A DNA stretch of 64,000 nt. It comes from Morinoia aosen. Taxonomy: Eukaryota > Arthropoda > Malacostraca > Amphipoda > Talitridae. Shown here piece by piece: positions 1 through 11,003 of the stretch. The number at the start of each line of letters is the position of its first letter. Positions within the stretch are counted from its first letter, which is position 1. A model generated the notes under the pieces. That model made no database searches, had not been told where the DNA came from, and saw nothing but the letters and a program-made list of their open reading frames with translations. A program made the position numbers and the translations under genes. The stretch lies in contig CM059576.1 of assembly GCA_030386875.1 (NCBI GenBank), positions 20,377,058 through 20,441,057 on the forward strand, in the 5' to 3' direction.

Positions 1-2
1 AG

Positions 3-686
3 GTGAGAATTGAAAGAATGCAGAATAGCAGGTGGGTAAGGCGAATCTTTGAATGGAATCTGAGTGTAAGCTATTGGGAGAAAGTATGTTGGGGGCATGC
101 AAGGAAACTCAGTATGCAAAAGATTATTCATGTTAGAATTGGGAGACCTGTGGATGACTGGAGTTTAATAAATGTTGGAGGTGTAGGGCCTGAGTGGGAC
201 TGCAAGAGGTGGAAGAAAGAGATTGAGAGACAAACAAAAGAGTATGGATTGAATAAGTGGAAGCTTAGCATGATGCGGAAGCCTACACTTAACTGGTATA
301 TGAAAAAGAAAGCACCTAAGTTTGAGCTGTTCTATGATGGTAGTTTTGGAAGTCAACTCTTGTTTGCTGTGAGATGTAAGTCATTGAGTGTGAACAGACG
401 TACATGGAGATGGAATGAGAATAATAACAGATTATGTCAGCAGTGTAATGGTGGAGTAGAGGAAACAATTGAGCATTTTGTGCTGGAATGTAGTAAGTAT
501 GAGCAAGAGAGAGAGAGTTTAATGAATGTGGTGTCTGAGCAGTATGGAGAGAATGAATGGAATGCCAGATGTGCTGAAGATGATTGCGGTATGAGCTGTC
601 TTGCTGGATTGGATCAGGAGTGTAATGCGAGTATCACTGAGGCTATGAAAGTGTTTCTTGTGCGTGCCTGGAGTAAGAGACAGTGA
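3..686 (+). pseudogene. C-terminal part of a non-LTR retrotransposon (LINE) polyprotein
   Basis: This open frame runs in from the left window edge, so the start is outside and the first ATG is not the real start. About 227 residues are visible. Residues about 141-165 contain a CxxC-x(n)-E-x-x-x-E-H-x(5)-C arrangement, read as CQQC, then EETIEHF, then C. That is the zinc-binding tail typical of reverse transcriptases of Jockey, I and CR1-like LINEs. No reverse transcriptase or endonuclease catalytic motif lies inside the window. The stop TGA is followed by a 3' untranslated region ending in a TTCAAG simple repeat, as expected for a LINE 3' end. The frame has no internal stop, so the copy may be young, but its 5' state is unknown. 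The LINE assignment is fairly secure; the clade is inference. Confidence 0.7.
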
Positions 687-948
687 CTGGAATGAGCCAG
701 TCTGGCAGAATGGGCTGTAATGACCCAATGTGCCGGGGGATGGTGTTTTGACACACTGGTTGTCCCGGTGATGCCTTCCAATGGAGGCTTGTGACAAGGA
801 TCGTAGATCCTGAGTAGTTTAGTGGACAAGTCTGGTACCAGGCGCTGAACTCTGTGTGAAAATTGTGGAGGGAATTGTAGGCCGTTACAAAGGCCCCGAC
901 ACTGTCGGCCCTCAAGTTCAAGTTCAAGTTCAAGTTCAAGTCAAGACT
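687..948 (+). mobile_element. LINE 3' untranslated region with (TTCAAG)n tail
   Basis: The segment follows the LINE stop codon. It ends at about 914-946 in four to five copies of a TTCAAG hexamer, a typical terminal simple repeat of a non-LTR element. Positions about 868-912 (GGCCGTTACAAAGGCCCC and neighbours) reappear in diverged form at 25619-25660, which supports a dispersed family. Confidence 0.6.
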
Positions 949-1165
949 ATATATCTACCGATGATGTCGGACGTCACGGGGAAGATGGAGTGAGGCCTCT
1001 GCATCGACTTCCGGTGCGCCTGTGACCTCGTCGGGTGGACAGCGCACGAGCTCGACTGTTAGCAATGGTGAGTCACCGTCCATGAGTAGCGTCGCGGAGT
1101 GGTGTGTTGTAGCAGTTCAGTGGCATGCCTAGCGAACCCTTGAATAAATCTGGAGAGATGTAAGT
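949..1165. other. Unassigned GC-richer spacer
   Basis: This sequence lies between the LINE tail and the first minisatellite. It is less AT-rich than most of the window. I see no convincing open frame with splice signals here. Confidence 0.5.
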
Positions 1166-2205
1166 CTTAATTCGTTAACTTACGGCCTTGTGCCCTTAAT
1201 TCATTTACTTGCGGCCTCGTGCCCTTGATTCATTTACTTGCGGCCTTGTACCCTTAATTCATTTACTTGCGGCCTTGTACCCTTAATTCATTTACTTGCG
1301 ACCTTGTGCCCTTAATTCGTTTACTTGCGGCCTTGTGCCCTAATTCGTTTACTTGCGGCCTTGTGCCCTTAATTCGTTTACTTGCGGCCTTGTGCCCTTA
1401 CTTCATTTACTTGCGGCCTTGTACCCTTAATTCATTTACTTGCGGCCTTGTACCCTTACTTCATTTACTTGCGGCCTTGTGCCCTTACTTCATTTACTTG
1501 CGGCCTTGTGCCCTTAATTCGTTAACTTGCGGCCTTGTGCCCTTACTTCATTTACTTGCGGCCTTGTGCCTTTACTTCATTTACTTGCGGCCTTGTGCCC
1601 TTACTTCATTTACTTGCGGCCTTGTGCCCTTACTTCATTTACTTGCGGCCTTGTGCCCTTACTTCATTTACTTGCGGCCTTGTGCCCTTACTTCATTTAC
1701 TTGCGGCCTTGTGCCCTTAATTCGTTAACTTGCGGCCTTGTGCCCTTACTTCATTTACTTGCGGCCTTGTGCCCTTACTTCATTTACTTGCGGCCTTGTA
1801 CCCTTAATTCATTTACTTGCGGCCTTGTGCCCTTAATTCGTTAACTTGCGGCCTTGTGCCCTTACTTCATTTACTTGCGGCCTTGTGCCCTTACTTCATT
1901 TACTTGCGGCCTTGTGCCCTTACTTCATTTACTTGCGGCCTTGTGCCCTTAATTCGTTAACTTGCGGCCTTGTGCCCTTACTTCATTTACTTGCGGCCTT
2001 GTGCCCTTACTTCATTTACTTGCGGCCTTGTGCCCTTACTTCATTTACTTGCGGCCTTGTGCCCTTACTTCATTTACTTGCGGCCTTGTGCCCTTACTTC
2101 ATTTACTTGCGGCCTTGTGCCCTTACTTCATTTACTTGCGGCCTTGTGCCCTTACTTCATTTACTTGCGGCCTTGTGCCCTTAATTCATTTACGTAAATC
2201 TCTTG
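1166..2205. repeat. Minisatellite, 29 bp unit, about 35 copies
   Basis: The unit is a head-to-tail 29-mer containing TTACTTGCGGCCTTGTGCCC. Two main variants alternate, with CTTACTTCAT or TTAATTCGTT before the core. The variants TTAATTCGTTAAC recur at irregular spacing of roughly 4 to 8 units, a mild higher-order pattern. Diverged units continue to about 2272. Open frames of 60-153 codons here come only from the lack of stops in the unit. Confidence 0.95.
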
Positions 2206-2520
2206 TTGGCCTTGTGCCCTTCTCAACTTAATTCTCTTGTTGTGGAATTGTGCCCTTCTCAACGTAATTCAATTGCTGATAAGTCTCTCCTTCGACACTA
2301 GTCGTGGCAATTCAGGCACCGGGGGAGCGCTACTTGAGACAATGCCCAACCGGCCTAGTCTCCATCCCTCCGGTCCATAGTTGGGACTTCATGAACTTAT
2401 CGATCTTCTTAGCGTTTCCTTAACGCTAGTGCCATTAAAGATCTTTCGTTCTATTCTATTTTTTATCCCTGCTATAGTTGTCACGGTATATTTTTTGTAA
2501 GCAGCACATGACAAAACTGT
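2206..2520. other. Degenerate array edge and unassigned spacer
   Basis: The first 65 bases hold two decayed units of the preceding 29 bp array. The rest shows no gene, repeat or recognised element. Confidence 0.5.
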
Positions 2521-3515
2521 CATGTGCGGCCTCATGGCACCATATGCTGCCACATGGTGCCATGGGCTGCCTCATGGCACCATATGCTGCCACATGGCGC
2601 CATGGGCTGCCTCATGGCACCATATGCTGCCACATGGCGCCATGGGCTGCCTCATGGCACCATATGCTGCCACATGGCGCCATGGGCTGCCTCATGGCAC
2701 CATATGCTGCCACATGGCGCCATGGGCTGCCTCATGGCACCATATGCTGCCACATGGCGCCATGGGCTGCCTCATGGCACCATATGCTGCCACATGGCGC
2801 CATGGGCTGCCTCATGGCACCATATGCTGCCACATGGCGCCATGTGCTACCTCATGGCACCATGTGCGGCCTCATGGCACCATATGCTGCCACATGGCGC
2901 CATGTGCTGCCTCATGGCACCATATGCGGCCTCATGGCACCATATTCTGCCACATGGTGCCATGTGCTGCCTCAGGGCACCATATGCTGCCACATGGCGC
3001 CATGGGCTGCCTCATGGCACCATATGCTGCCACATGGCGCCATGGGCTGCCTCATGGCACCATATGCTGCCACATGGCGCCATGCGCTACCTCATGGCAC
3101 CATGTGCGGCCTCATGGCACCATATGCTGCCACATGGCGCCATGTGCTGCCTCATGGCACCATATGCGGCCTCATGGCACCATATTCTGCCACATGGTGC
3201 CATGTTCTGCCTCAGGGCACCATGTGCTATCTCATGGCACCATGTGCTGCCTCATGGCACCACGTGCTGCCTCATGGCACCATGTGCTGCCTCATGGCAC
3301 CATGTGCTGCCTCATGGCACCATTTGCTGCCTCATGGCACCATGTGCTGCCTCATGGCACCACGTGCTGCCTCATGGCACCATGTGCTGCCTCATGGCAC
3401 CATGTGCTGCCTCATGGCACCATGTGCTGCCTCATGGCACCATGTGCTGCCTCATGGCACCACGTGCTGCCTCATGGCACCATGTGCTGCCACATGGCAC
3501 CATGTGCTGCCACAT
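2521..3515. repeat. Minisatellite, 20 bp unit (40 bp dimers in the left half), about 49 copies
   Basis: The base unit is close to CTGCCTCATGGCACCATGTG. In the left half two variants alternate as a 40 bp dimer; from about 3240 on the array is a near-uniform 20-mer. The block 2841-2990 is repeated almost exactly at 3081-3230, a 240 bp higher-order unit. Since 20 is not a multiple of 3, all three forward frames cycle through the same 20-residue peptide and stay open for over 330 codons. I consider none of them genes. Confidence 0.95.
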
Positions 3516-3680
3516 AAGCACCATCCATGAGGGCCACATAGCAGCGGAAGAAACACAAAATTAGATGAATTTGCGCGCAATCATTCCCTGCAGCGGCCAG
3601 TAATTGGACGCAGGCCAGGGCTGCTGAATCATAACTAACTTTCTGCTTGAAATTATTCCGCTACGGAAAATTAATTTTTA
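3516..3680. other. Spacer between minisatellites
   Basis: This is unique sequence with no recognised feature. It separates the 20 bp array from the 15 bp array. Confidence 0.4.
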
Positions 3681-4080
3681 ATGCGGCGGTGTGGCATGTG
3701 GCTGTGTGGCATGTGGCTGTGTGGCATGTGGCTGTGTGGCATGTGGCTGTGTGGCATGTGGCTGTGTGGCATGTGGCGGTGTGGCATGTGGCGGTGTGGC
3801 ATGTGGCGGTGTGGCATGTGGCTGTGTGGCATGTGGCTGTGTGGCATGTGGCGGTGTGGCATGTGGCGGTGTGGCATGTGGCTGTGTGGCATGTGGCTGT
3901 GTGGCATGTGGCGGTGTGGCATGTGGCGGTGTGGCATGTGGCTGTGTGGCATGTGGCTGTGTGGCATGTGGCTGTGTGGCATGTGGCTGTGTGGCATGTG
4001 GCGATGTGGCATGTGGCTGTGTGGCATGTGGCTGTGTGGCATGTGGCGGTGTGGCATGTGGCTGTGTGGCATGTGGCACG
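3681..4080. repeat. Minisatellite, 15 bp unit, about 26 copies
   Basis: The unit GTGTGGCATGTGGCT varies at one main position (GGCTGT or GGCGGT). Because 15 is a multiple of 3, each frame translates as a five-residue repeat, for example AVWHV. Open frames exist on both strands and are interpreted as repeat artefacts. Confidence 0.95.
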
Positions 4081-4255
4081 CAGGACGCAGCTTGAAAAAA
4101 TGAGATTCGATTCTCACTTGCCACGTGTACGTGTCTCATTTGCCAGGTGTACGTGTCACATCTGAACATTCTATGTAAATTTTATACTCGTTAAGCTCCG
4201 GACTTGTCATGACCCTCACTTCGCCATGTTCAGGGGATGTTACCTGCACCACGTA

Positions 4256-5240
4256 CAGCGGGGTTGTCTGCGCCATGTGCAGCCACGTGTGTCGTGTACA
4301 GCCGTGTGTGCCGTGTACAGCCGTGTGTGCCGTGTACAGCCGTGTGTGCAGTGTACAGCTGTGTGTGCCGTGTACAGCCATGTGTGCCGTCTACAGCCGT
4401 GTGTGCCGTGTACAGCCATGTGTGCCGTCTACAGCCGTGTGTGCAGTGTACAGCTGTGTGTGCCGTGTACAGCCATGTGTGCCGTCTACAGCCGTGTGTG
4501 CCGTGTACAGCCATGTGTGCCGTGTACAGCTGTGTGTGTGCTGTGTACAGCTGTGTGTGTGCCGTGTACAGCCATGTGTGCCGTGTACAGCCGTGTGTGC
4601 CGTGTGCAGCTGTGTGTGTGCTGTGTACAGCTGTGTGTGTGCCGTGTACAGCCATGTTTGCCGTGTACAGCCATGTGTGCCGTGTACAGCCATGTGTGCC
4701 GTGTACAGCCATGTGTGCCGTGTACAGCCATGTGTGCCGTGTACAGCCATGTATGCTGTGTACAGCCATGTGTGCCGTGTACAGCCATGTGTGCCGTGTA
4801 CAGCCGTGTGTGCCGTGTACAGCCATGTGTGACGTGTACAACCATGTGTGACGTGTACAGCCGTGTGTGACGTGTACAGCCATGTGTGGCGTGTACAGCC
4901 ATGTGTGACGTGTACAGCCATGTGTGCCTTGTACAGCCATGTGTGCGTGTACAGCCGTGTGGGCCTTGTACAGCCATGTGTGCGTGTACAGCCATGTGTG
5001 CCGTGTACAGCCGTGTGTGCCGTGTACGGCCGTGTGTGCCGTGTACAGCCGTGTGTGCCGTGTACGGCCATGTGTGCCGTGTACAGCCATGTGTGCCGTG
5101 TGCAGCCATGTGTGCCGTGTACAGCCGTGTGTGCCGTGTACAGCCATGTCTGCCGTGTACAGCCATGTCTGCCGTGTACAGCCATGTGTGACGTGTACAG
5201 CCGTGTGTGACGTGTACAGCCATGTGTGGCGTGTGCAGGC
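4256..5240. repeat. Minisatellite, about 19 bp unit (18-21 bp variants), about 52 copies
   Basis: The unit is close to CGTGTACAGCCATGTGTGC, with C/T and A/G variants and occasional units that gain or lose GT. Unit length is not fixed, so frames drift. The long open frames on both strands (to 316 codons) follow from the absence of stops in the unit. Confidence 0.95.
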
Positions 5241-6754
5241 GATGCCCCCAGCCGCTCAATGCCGACACTCGATACAGCTCCAGCGGTGAAGTTCTGATTA
5301 TTGAAGCAGCTTAGGTGATAAAATTCCAAATTTTGAAACATCTTTTGCCCTTGAATGCAAGACTGTTGAAATAGCGTGAGTGTTTTGCAGCTCTTGAAAA
5401 CACTTTATTTTTATTTCACTTTATTTTGAAATATTGTATACTATGTGACATATTTTGTTGTAATTTAAATTTTCGCATCAGGACATGTCGAATGTTCTCA
5501 GCGTTTTGGCTGCGACGTGCGCCACCGGTGGCCATGGAGGAGATTTTCATATCGCTGCTGACCGACCAGTATTCACGAACTCTATTTGAATAATCAAAAC
5601 TAAATGAAGGCGCCATTCAGTTCATGCTTGCTACTTTCAAAATTGCTAACTACAATTTACTGCTATTTTGAGTTGAAAGTTAAACTTTAGTTCTTCCTGC
5701 CGCAGTAGACAAAGAGGAGTTTAACTTAAGGTTTGGAATCTCTTCTGCACCTTTTGACTTTCCTTTGCAAAATATAAATTAATGAAATCACACCCGAGCA
5801 TTCCTGAAGTGCAAATGACATTTAGGGCAACCATAATTATTTTCACCGCTAAAACAGACACTGTTTACGGTGACACAGAATTTTCCCCAATAAAAATATT
5901 TCTTCTGATATAAGCAATATTATTTTCTCTGTAAGCAGATTACTTAGACGGTTACAAATGTTTTTCAAACATAAAATTTGTAACTGGAATTCAATGACAT
6001 GAAATTTACACTAAATGTGATGAGCTTATGAGTAAAAATCTAATTTTTTTCTTCACGGATATTTTTTGGACATCATTTAAGTAATATTTCTTATTTTTAT
6101 TTAAAAAATTATCCCTTTAAATTTGGCCAAATAATTAGTGTTTCTAAGTCAATCTGGAATTAATTTAAAGCCAAATGCGAAATCAAAATACGCCTGATCT
6201 CATGAGTTTCTTCGTGAGGAATTGAGGATTCATGCTATAAGGCTGTGTTCTTTATTTTAGGAAGCTTAAGTCTATGTTGGGCTGAATACCTCATTTCATA
6301 AGGCAGAACACTTGATTTTATAGGGTTGAAGGCTTCATTTTCACTGCCTAAAGAATTTCACAAGTATCCATGTTTATAAAGAGTTATTCTGACTTTCTAC
6401 CCCAAACATATTTGGGTTACTTTATAAGCCCGAAGAAGAAATGTTTTATGACGAATGGGGTTCTCTTCTAATTTTTTAATAATAATGCTTGTTGTGTCCT
6501 TACATAAATATTATTTCTTTCATGTCAGCACTAAAATTTATTTTCCATTGCGTCCACGTCCAGAGACAAGTTTAATTTCTTTTGCGTCCACACACATTTC
6601 TCTACGATATGTTCCTCTTCACTCCTCACACCCGGCCATCTCGCCTCCTTTCGGCCGGCGGCAGAAAATTACAAAACTACCGCAAATACTGAATCAAGCA
6701 TACTTAGATGCTTCGTTTTGACGCTTCTGGCAGCAAAAAAGAAGCTTCTCATCA
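5241..6754. other. AT-rich intergenic or intronic sequence
   Basis: I see no credible coding segment, RNA gene or element here. Short open frames (5416-5616 minus, 6455-6721 plus) lack family resemblance and splice context. Confidence 0.4.
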
Positions 6755-6755
6755 A

Positions 6756-6842
6756 AATGTGAGGCATCTGTTGACATCGCCTTTTATGTGAGGCATCTGT
6801 TGACATCGCCTTTTGTGTGAGGCATCTGTTGACATCGCCTTT
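6756..6842. repeat. Short tandem repeat, three 29 bp copies
   Basis: GAGGCATCTGTTGACATCGC followed by CTTTT and a short variable tail occurs three times in a row at about 29 bp spacing. The array is too small for a mature minisatellite and looks like an early one. Confidence 0.85.
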
Positions 6843-7149
6843 TTCACAAGTTTCGTGTATGGACCGCAAATCGTCCGTTCGGAAGTTATGGCAGAAACCA
6901 AAAAATTACGGAAAAGAGCAGGCGATGTTACTGGTCGGAAGCACAGCTCAAGGAACACCTGCACCAGATCACGTCGGTGTATGGAACTCCTCGTTCTCTC
7001 TAGGTGCAATAACTTAAACGAGGAGATCCCAGTCCTTAGACTTCTTCAGTTTTTGCATTTAAGTCTACGGAGTTTTTTTTTTAAAGTTTCAAAAATTGAG
7101 TTTCAAATTTTCGTTGTGTTCGGAAAAAGTGTATAGTTCTCGTACGATG

Positions 7150-7468
7150 TGCATGAAATTTTAATGAAGTTGAGAATCTCTTCTGGCCTCCACAGTCTCC
7201 AGACCTCAACGTTATTGAGCCTTTATGGTCGGGTGTAGAGCGTTAAGTTAAAAATCGATTTTCGCCAGCATGGTCTAAAATACGTGGAGGGTGTTGCAGC
7301 TGAAGAATTAACTCAAATTTTATTTGGGAACGATTCACAATTTGTATAAGCTAATGCCTCGGAGAATTGAGGTTGTAATTGCCTCAAAAAGTTGACCTAC
7401 TCCATATACTATAATACACTTGGTTGATTTTCCTAGGTTGTTCCATTATTTTCTCTCCAACTCCTGCA
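7150..7468 (+). pseudogene. Tc1-like transposase relic, C-terminal end plus right terminal repeat
   Basis: Translation across 7168-7240 gives WPPQSPDLNVIEPLW, the Tc1-family signature around the last catalytic acidic residue (WPxQSPDLNPIExLW). Further along, 7348-7388 reads LMPRRIEVVIASK, matching the usual C-terminal end of Tc1 transposases (MPRRIEAVI). Stops and frame changes lie between. The end GTTCCATTATTTTCTCTCC at 7440-7458 resembles a Tc1 inverted terminal repeat. I could not find the left part or left terminus, so this is a truncated, dead copy. Confidence 0.75.
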
Positions 7469-8069
7469 CTTAGTGGTAGTCATAAGCAGCAATTCGTAGT
7501 CGACGTGTCAAGGTAGAAGTATTCATGCAGGTGGCTAGAAATAGGTTCTCATCCCTAACAGTTACTCATTCATTTTAAGTTGTTATGATATTTATTAACG
7601 ATCCCGTATATTCGTGTAAAATACATATATATACTTGTAATCGATAAGCATTGATGAATTTATTTTCTTCATGGGCAGTTACCTGCATATTAAAAGTATA
7701 ACTAACACTTCATGCTACAAGGTTTTATACTAATCAGTTCATATTCAAAATAGGATTTAGCTTCATCTGTTAGTTACATTCTAATTCTAGTTGCTGGTCA
7801 AAACATGTTCTTATTAGAAGGCTAAAGTTGTATACTCGTGTGTAAGTCCTCAAACCCATGTTGAGCAATTTGTGGCATTTTTTGATAATTAGTTGCAGCA
7901 GCTGCCGGACTACGCAAGGCACCGAACACTAAAGAGTAAGTGGAGAAATTGCACAGTATACTTTACACATGACATATATTTATTTGGCTTGAAGGTACCA
8001 ATTTTTTTTAACTTGGGTTAGCCTTGGATCGTATTATGGCAGTGGTCTTGAGACATTCGTGATTTCCAG
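7469..8069. other. AT-rich sequence without recognised genes
   Basis: Nothing well supported is present. A 37-base open segment at 7899-7935 has splice-like ends but its phase does not fit the next candidate exon. Confidence 0.35.
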
Positions 8070-8153
8070 GAAGAGGCTGGACCTGCTCTTATGCTTCACT
8101 TCAGTGACCCTGCCGACCCTGATGCAGAGGGTACACATGCTGAAGGTGTTGAG
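8070..8153 (+). CDS. Possible isolated host exon, plus strand, 84 bp
   Basis: A fully open 28-codon segment is flanked by a good acceptor (GTGATTTCCAG before 8070) and an acceptable donor (GAG then GTATGC at 8154). Its length is an exact multiple of three. The peptide is acidic (contains DPADPDAEGTHAEGVE), and the segment is more GC-rich than the surrounding DNA. I do not recognise the protein and see no neighbouring exon, so this could be chance. Support would come from transcript reads or conservation in a related genome. Confidence 0.3.
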
Positions 8154-8593
8154 GTATGCCGCGTGAAGGGTTTATTGCAAGGTGTTACTGTGTGGCTAGC
8201 GTGTTGCTATGTATTTAACATGAGCTACCCCAATTCATGGTGATAAACGCAGCTATTTATACAAAGAGGACTTCTTGGGTTGAATGCCAAGTGCCATCGT
8301 TCACAACACTGTCCAGAGCTTAAAAATGCTCAAACTTGCTAACTAAATTTCAGTCTTCAATTTGAACCCCATTTTTAGCTCCATTAAGGCATCCATGGAA
8401 TCATTTTTAGCTCCATGGAGTTGGTGAACCTGTGCTTCAACAGAATAGGTTTGTTTCTAAGCTAGGGACAATTTCCTCTTCGGTTCACTGCTCCTCTTTT
8501 TTAAGCTCCTCCCGCTCTCCTCAACTTTTTTATTGTTTCATTTTCTCACTCCCCTCAGGGGGATACAATTTTTGTATCTATGAGAATTAGCAC

Positions 8594-8650
8594 TCCCTGG
8601 GGGAATGTGTGAGGCCCGAGCTGAGAGTTATTTGGGTTGGCCTGCTTTTT
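8594..8650. repeat. Dispersed repeat fragment, copy 1
   Basis: The stretch with CCGAGCTGAGAGTTA, preceded by CCTGGGGGAATGTGTGAGG, matches 43490-43537 (CCTGAGGGAGAAACGTGAGG, then CCGAGCTGAGAGTTA) in the same orientation. Two copies 35 kb apart suggest a dispersed element of unknown class, perhaps a LINE or SINE end. Confidence 0.5.
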
Positions 8651-9870
8651 GTAAAAATATAATTCTTTTATTGTGTTAAGGACCACCTTTTCTTCCGGTT
8701 CATTGCTTTGCTGTTTTTCAGCACCTTCTACTTTCTTCTTTAACTTTGATCATGCTTCATGGACTTCTTTCTCAATTTATTGTTTCTATGCTCCTTCTGC
8801 GCTCAGAATCCGCTTTTCCTTAACTCCATACTATATGGGGCCTTCTTCCTTCCTCCTTTGGCTACTTTTGCTGCTGTTCGGGAGGCCTCAAAAAACATCT
8901 GGTCTATTCTGTATTCACCGTAGAAATATGAAAGTAAGAATGCTTTCTCCCATGTAACTTAGCTAAATGCATAAGTCCGTGTATTGAGGGAGTTTCAGTG
9001 GGGAAATGTGTAGCTGCTAGACTGACTGTAGCAATACTGCCGATATTCCTGTAGTCAATATGGCAGCCACACTTTTTCCGCAGGGATGCTGGTTATTCAT
9101 ATGAAGTGCAATTTGACAAGAAGTGATAAATCTACTATAACAATGATTATTCAATTTGTTGAGAGGAGGCATGACTGGGAATTTGTTGGAGATCTGTTTT
9201 CGTGAATTTTCAAGATATTTTCAAGTAGAAATCGAATCGAAGTCGAAAATGGAATCGAAAAGTCGCACTTCTGTGCATCAGGCACACTCAGCGAATACGA
9301 TGATTCCTGACGAAGACCTAGTGTACTCCGACGCACAACGTCCGTAGAGATGTTTGTACACAGTTCACGTTGTCTGTGGGAGCCTATTTTTACAATTACG
9401 TGATATTTTCATATATACCGCTCAAATTGGTTGGAAATGTTTCGAAACAGCTTTAACAATTTGCGCGTAGCTGCTCCTACATCGAATCATTCAGGTCTCG
9501 GTATTTTCTTCTTAGTTTTGTTAATAAAGGAACCACGGTTTTTAGAAGTACTTTACCTACTTCCTTCGAGAAATCGTCTAACCCGTAATATACTCGACTT
9601 GGAGAGTTTTCTTGAAGTGGAAAACATTTTTTATCAGCGTAATTTTACCCTATGGCGAATCCATTCCGAATTACAATTTACCTAGTGTTTTTATAAAATA
9701 TGTAGTAGCAATGTGCGGACTTTCATTTGAGTTTTCCTTTCACCCACTCTACACGAAACATTTGAATTAGAGAATTCCAATGAAGATGCAAGTCGAAATT
9801 AGTGCTTTTCATCGTTTAACATGACGGTTTTGTTAGGCATGCACGCATATTTTACTTATGGCGTGACTAT
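8651..9870. other. Unassigned AT-rich sequence
   Basis: Short open frames (8673-8957, 9431-9685) show no family resemblance. I see nothing else. Confidence 0.35.
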
Positions 9871-9871
9871 C

Positions 9872-11003
9872 AGGGCTGATACACACCATAGGTCCGGTCA
9901 CGTTGCGTTCTCGATCCAGTCACGGTTCGTTCCCAGCCCTGGGCATTCACATTTTCGGTCTGGTCACGGACCGTTCTCGCTGCTGTATCTTCCGTATCAT
10001 CAGTGGCGAAGCATGAGTGACTTTTCTTGATCCCATTTGGCAGTGATAGCAGTTGCACTCGATGATGGAGAAGAAGAAAGAAAGCAAAGAAGGAAGAGAT
10101 AGTGTGTTCATCCTATCCTAGAAGATAGAAAGAGTGAAGGAGAGTCCCCATGTTATTTGCATATCTTATTAATGATGAAACTAAAATTGCTAAGTATTTT
10201 CGGATGAACACTGGAAATATGAAAAATGCTATCATAAATTGAAAATGACGTGTAAATGCGAAACAGAGAAGCACTCACTTCAAGAGAAAGGTTGACTGTC
10301 AAAAAAAGGCGTGGCTCAAATGTTTCCTTGTTATTCAAGGATTCATTTAGACTAGCAGGACCGGTGGAAATTCCACGGACATTGTCATCAATAAGCAAGG
10401 TGGACCCATGAAAAAATTAGGCCAACATTACATGACTCATTTTAAAATAACATATTTTAACCTAACCCATCTTAACCAAACATATTCTAATCTATATTGT
10501 CTTAACCTATGCTAACCAAATCTATCCTAATCTAATATTTTATAACCAATCCTAACCTAACCTATCCTTTCCTAACCTAACTTTAACCAATGTCATCGTT
10601 AGGCTAGGTGGATCCGTGAAAAAAATCGGTCAACATTTCCTAACAAATTCTAACAGAACATATTTTAACTTAACCCATCCTATTCTAACCGAAGTGCCTT
10701 AATTGATTGAGCTACTAAGAAGGACTCAGAAAGAATTAAAATAAATACACAAAACAAGAAAATTTATCCTTTCTTGTGCATTATTTTTCTATAATGCAGA
10801 CAAATCATAATTATCCTGCTGGTTGCTCTCCTGCTGGTTAGGCTACAGACTGGACCGGACCTCGTTGTAAGTTCACACTGGCAGTGCCGGTCAGGTCTCG
10901 CTCCGTTCTCGCCGCGGTCAAAATATCTTTTGACGGTATCGCGACCGGAGCGTGACTGGACCGAGAACGAAACGCGACCGGAACTATGGTGTGAATCAGC
11001 CCT
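9872..11003. mobile_element. Non-autonomous DNA element, about 1.1 kb, with long inverted termini
   Basis: The left end AGGGCTGATACACACCATAG and the right end, read in reverse complement as AGGGCTGATTCACACCATAG, are near-identical. The similarity continues inward for about 60 bases (GTCCGGTCACGTTGCGTTCT against TTCCGGTCGCGTTTCGTTCT). No transposase lies inside. Bases TCA on the left and TTA on the right would fit a damaged 3 bp target duplication of a PIF/Harbinger-like element, but the superfamily is inference. The centre holds a degenerate AACCT-rich stretch. Confidence 0.7.
10430..10695. repeat. Degenerate (AACCT)n-like, telomere-like sequence
   Basis: CTAACCTAACC-type words recur, for example CCTAACCTAACCTATCC near 10552-10568, mixed with decayed variants. 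A longer unit starting GGTGGACCCATGAAAAA at 10400 recurs as GGTGGATCCGTGAAAAA at 10607, about 207 bp apart. The composition resembles the arthropod TTAGG telomere repeat on the other strand. It lies inside a transposon-like element, so it is probably not a telomere relic by chromosome fusion. Confidence 0.5.

Noticed and set aside
2478..3564. Three overlapping forward open frames of 331-350 codons
   Set aside because: All three frames translate the same stop-free 20 bp minisatellite, so openness carries no coding information.
3647..4169. Open frames on both strands with five-residue repeats (AVWHV, HMPHS and similar)
   Set aside because: Product of the 15 bp repeat, which lacks stops in several frames on both strands.
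4209..5341. Long Cys-rich and His/Thr-rich frames (to 316 codons) that look like secreted repeat proteins
   Set aside because: Artefact of the 19 bp array; frames on both strands are equally open and the unit length is not fixed.
7899..7935. 37-base micro-exon upstream of the candidate exon at 8070
   Set aside because: No phase allows it to join the 8070 exon without an immediate stop.
10430..10695. True interstitial telomere or chromosome-fusion site
   Set aside because: The AACCT words are degenerate, short, and enclosed by matching transposon-like termini.
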